Shown piece by piece: positions 6,173 to 6,349 of a stretch of 6,349 nt of DNA; the stretch's first letter is position 1; the number at the start of each line of letters is the position of its first letter. The stretch spans positions 1 through 6,349 of the forward strand of contig JAPUGN010000074.1 in assembly GCA_027298165.1 (NCBI GenBank), in the 5' to 3' direction. The position numbers and the translations under genes are program-made. The notes under the pieces are model-generated. The model did no database searches and was not told where the DNA came from. It saw only the letters and a program-made list of their open reading frames with translations. This DNA is from Nitrospinota bacterium. GTDB taxonomy: Bacteria > Nitrospinota > Nitrospinia > Nitrospinales > Nitrospinaceae.

Positions 6173-6349
6173 TCAGGTGAGGGACTGGACCCGCTCCATG
6201 GGGGAGACAATATCGGTCAGGCGGACACCGAATTTGTCGTTGACGACAACCACTTCGCCGCGGGCCACCAGCTTGTTGTTGACCAGTACTTCCAGCGGTT
6301 CGCCCACCAGTTTGGTCAATTCGATCACCGAGCCCTGGCCCAGTTGCAG
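6173..6349 (-). CDS. fliN: Flagellar motor switch protein FliN, C-terminal fragment (5' end outside window)
   Basis: The last 58 codons and the TGA stop (6175-6173) are present; the rest lies beyond the right edge. The visible protein starts LQLGQGSVIELTKLVGEPLE and continues through NNKLVARGEVVVV and KFGVRLTDIVSPMERV, which is the classic C-terminal SpoA (surface presentation of antigens) domain of FliN. In the family this domain dimerises and builds the lower rim of the cytoplasmic C-ring, where it acts in rotation switching and docks the FliH/FliI export ATPase complex. A FliY-type protein (phosphatase-FliN fusion) shares this C-terminus and cannot be excluded from the fragment alone. It lies 223 bases upstream of fliO in the same orientation, so it probably closes the upstream part of the same flagellar cluster. 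The SpoA assignment is very secure; the exact name FliN rather than FliY is slightly less so. Confidence 0.93.
   Translation of the reverse strand: MQLGQGSVIELTKLVGEPLEVLVNNKLVARGEVVVVNDKFGVRLTDIVSPMERVQSLT

Overview
The window is a stretch of flagellar type III secretion (fT3SS) export-gate genes, all on the minus strand. In transcription order (right to left) they are fliN (3' end only), fliO, fliP, fliQ, fliR, flhB and flhA (N-terminal three quarters only). fliN and a FliO-type protein beside fliP mark this as a flagellar locus and not an injectisome. Open reading frames on the plus strand are antisense shadows of these genes.

Layout. 6173-6349 encodes the last 58 residues of FliN, a C-ring protein. 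5950-6172 is a 223-base leader that holds two tandem hairpin-forming 20-base repeats and a candidate sigma-54 (-24/-12) promoter pointing at fliO. fliO (4642-5949) through fliR (2823-3605) are tightly packed: fliO/fliP share ATGA, fliP and fliQ are 9 bases apart, and fliQ/fliR share TAATG. flhB follows after 20 bases. A 162-base gap then precedes flhA, which has its own strong ribosome binding site and runs off the left edge of the window.

How the genes work together. FliP, FliQ and FliR form the export-gate core in the inner membrane. FlhB surrounds the gate and switches substrate class by cleaving itself at NPTH. FlhA is the export engine and substrate-docking platform. FliO helps FliP assemble. 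FliN, in the C-ring, receives the export ATPase complex and takes part in motor switching.

Organism. The signal peptides, the flagellar gene set, a candidate sigma-54 promoter and a moderate GC content (judged by eye) suggest a flagellated Gram-negative bacterium. The gene order and the long FliO would fit a deltaproteobacterial, Nitrospirota or Nitrospinota-like lineage, but that is a low-confidence inference.

Most of the window is conventional and I see no undescribed system in it. The parts worth a second look are the unusually long FliO with a periplasmic AMIN-like domain, the candidate sigma-54 promoter, and the paired hairpins directly after the fliN stop codon.
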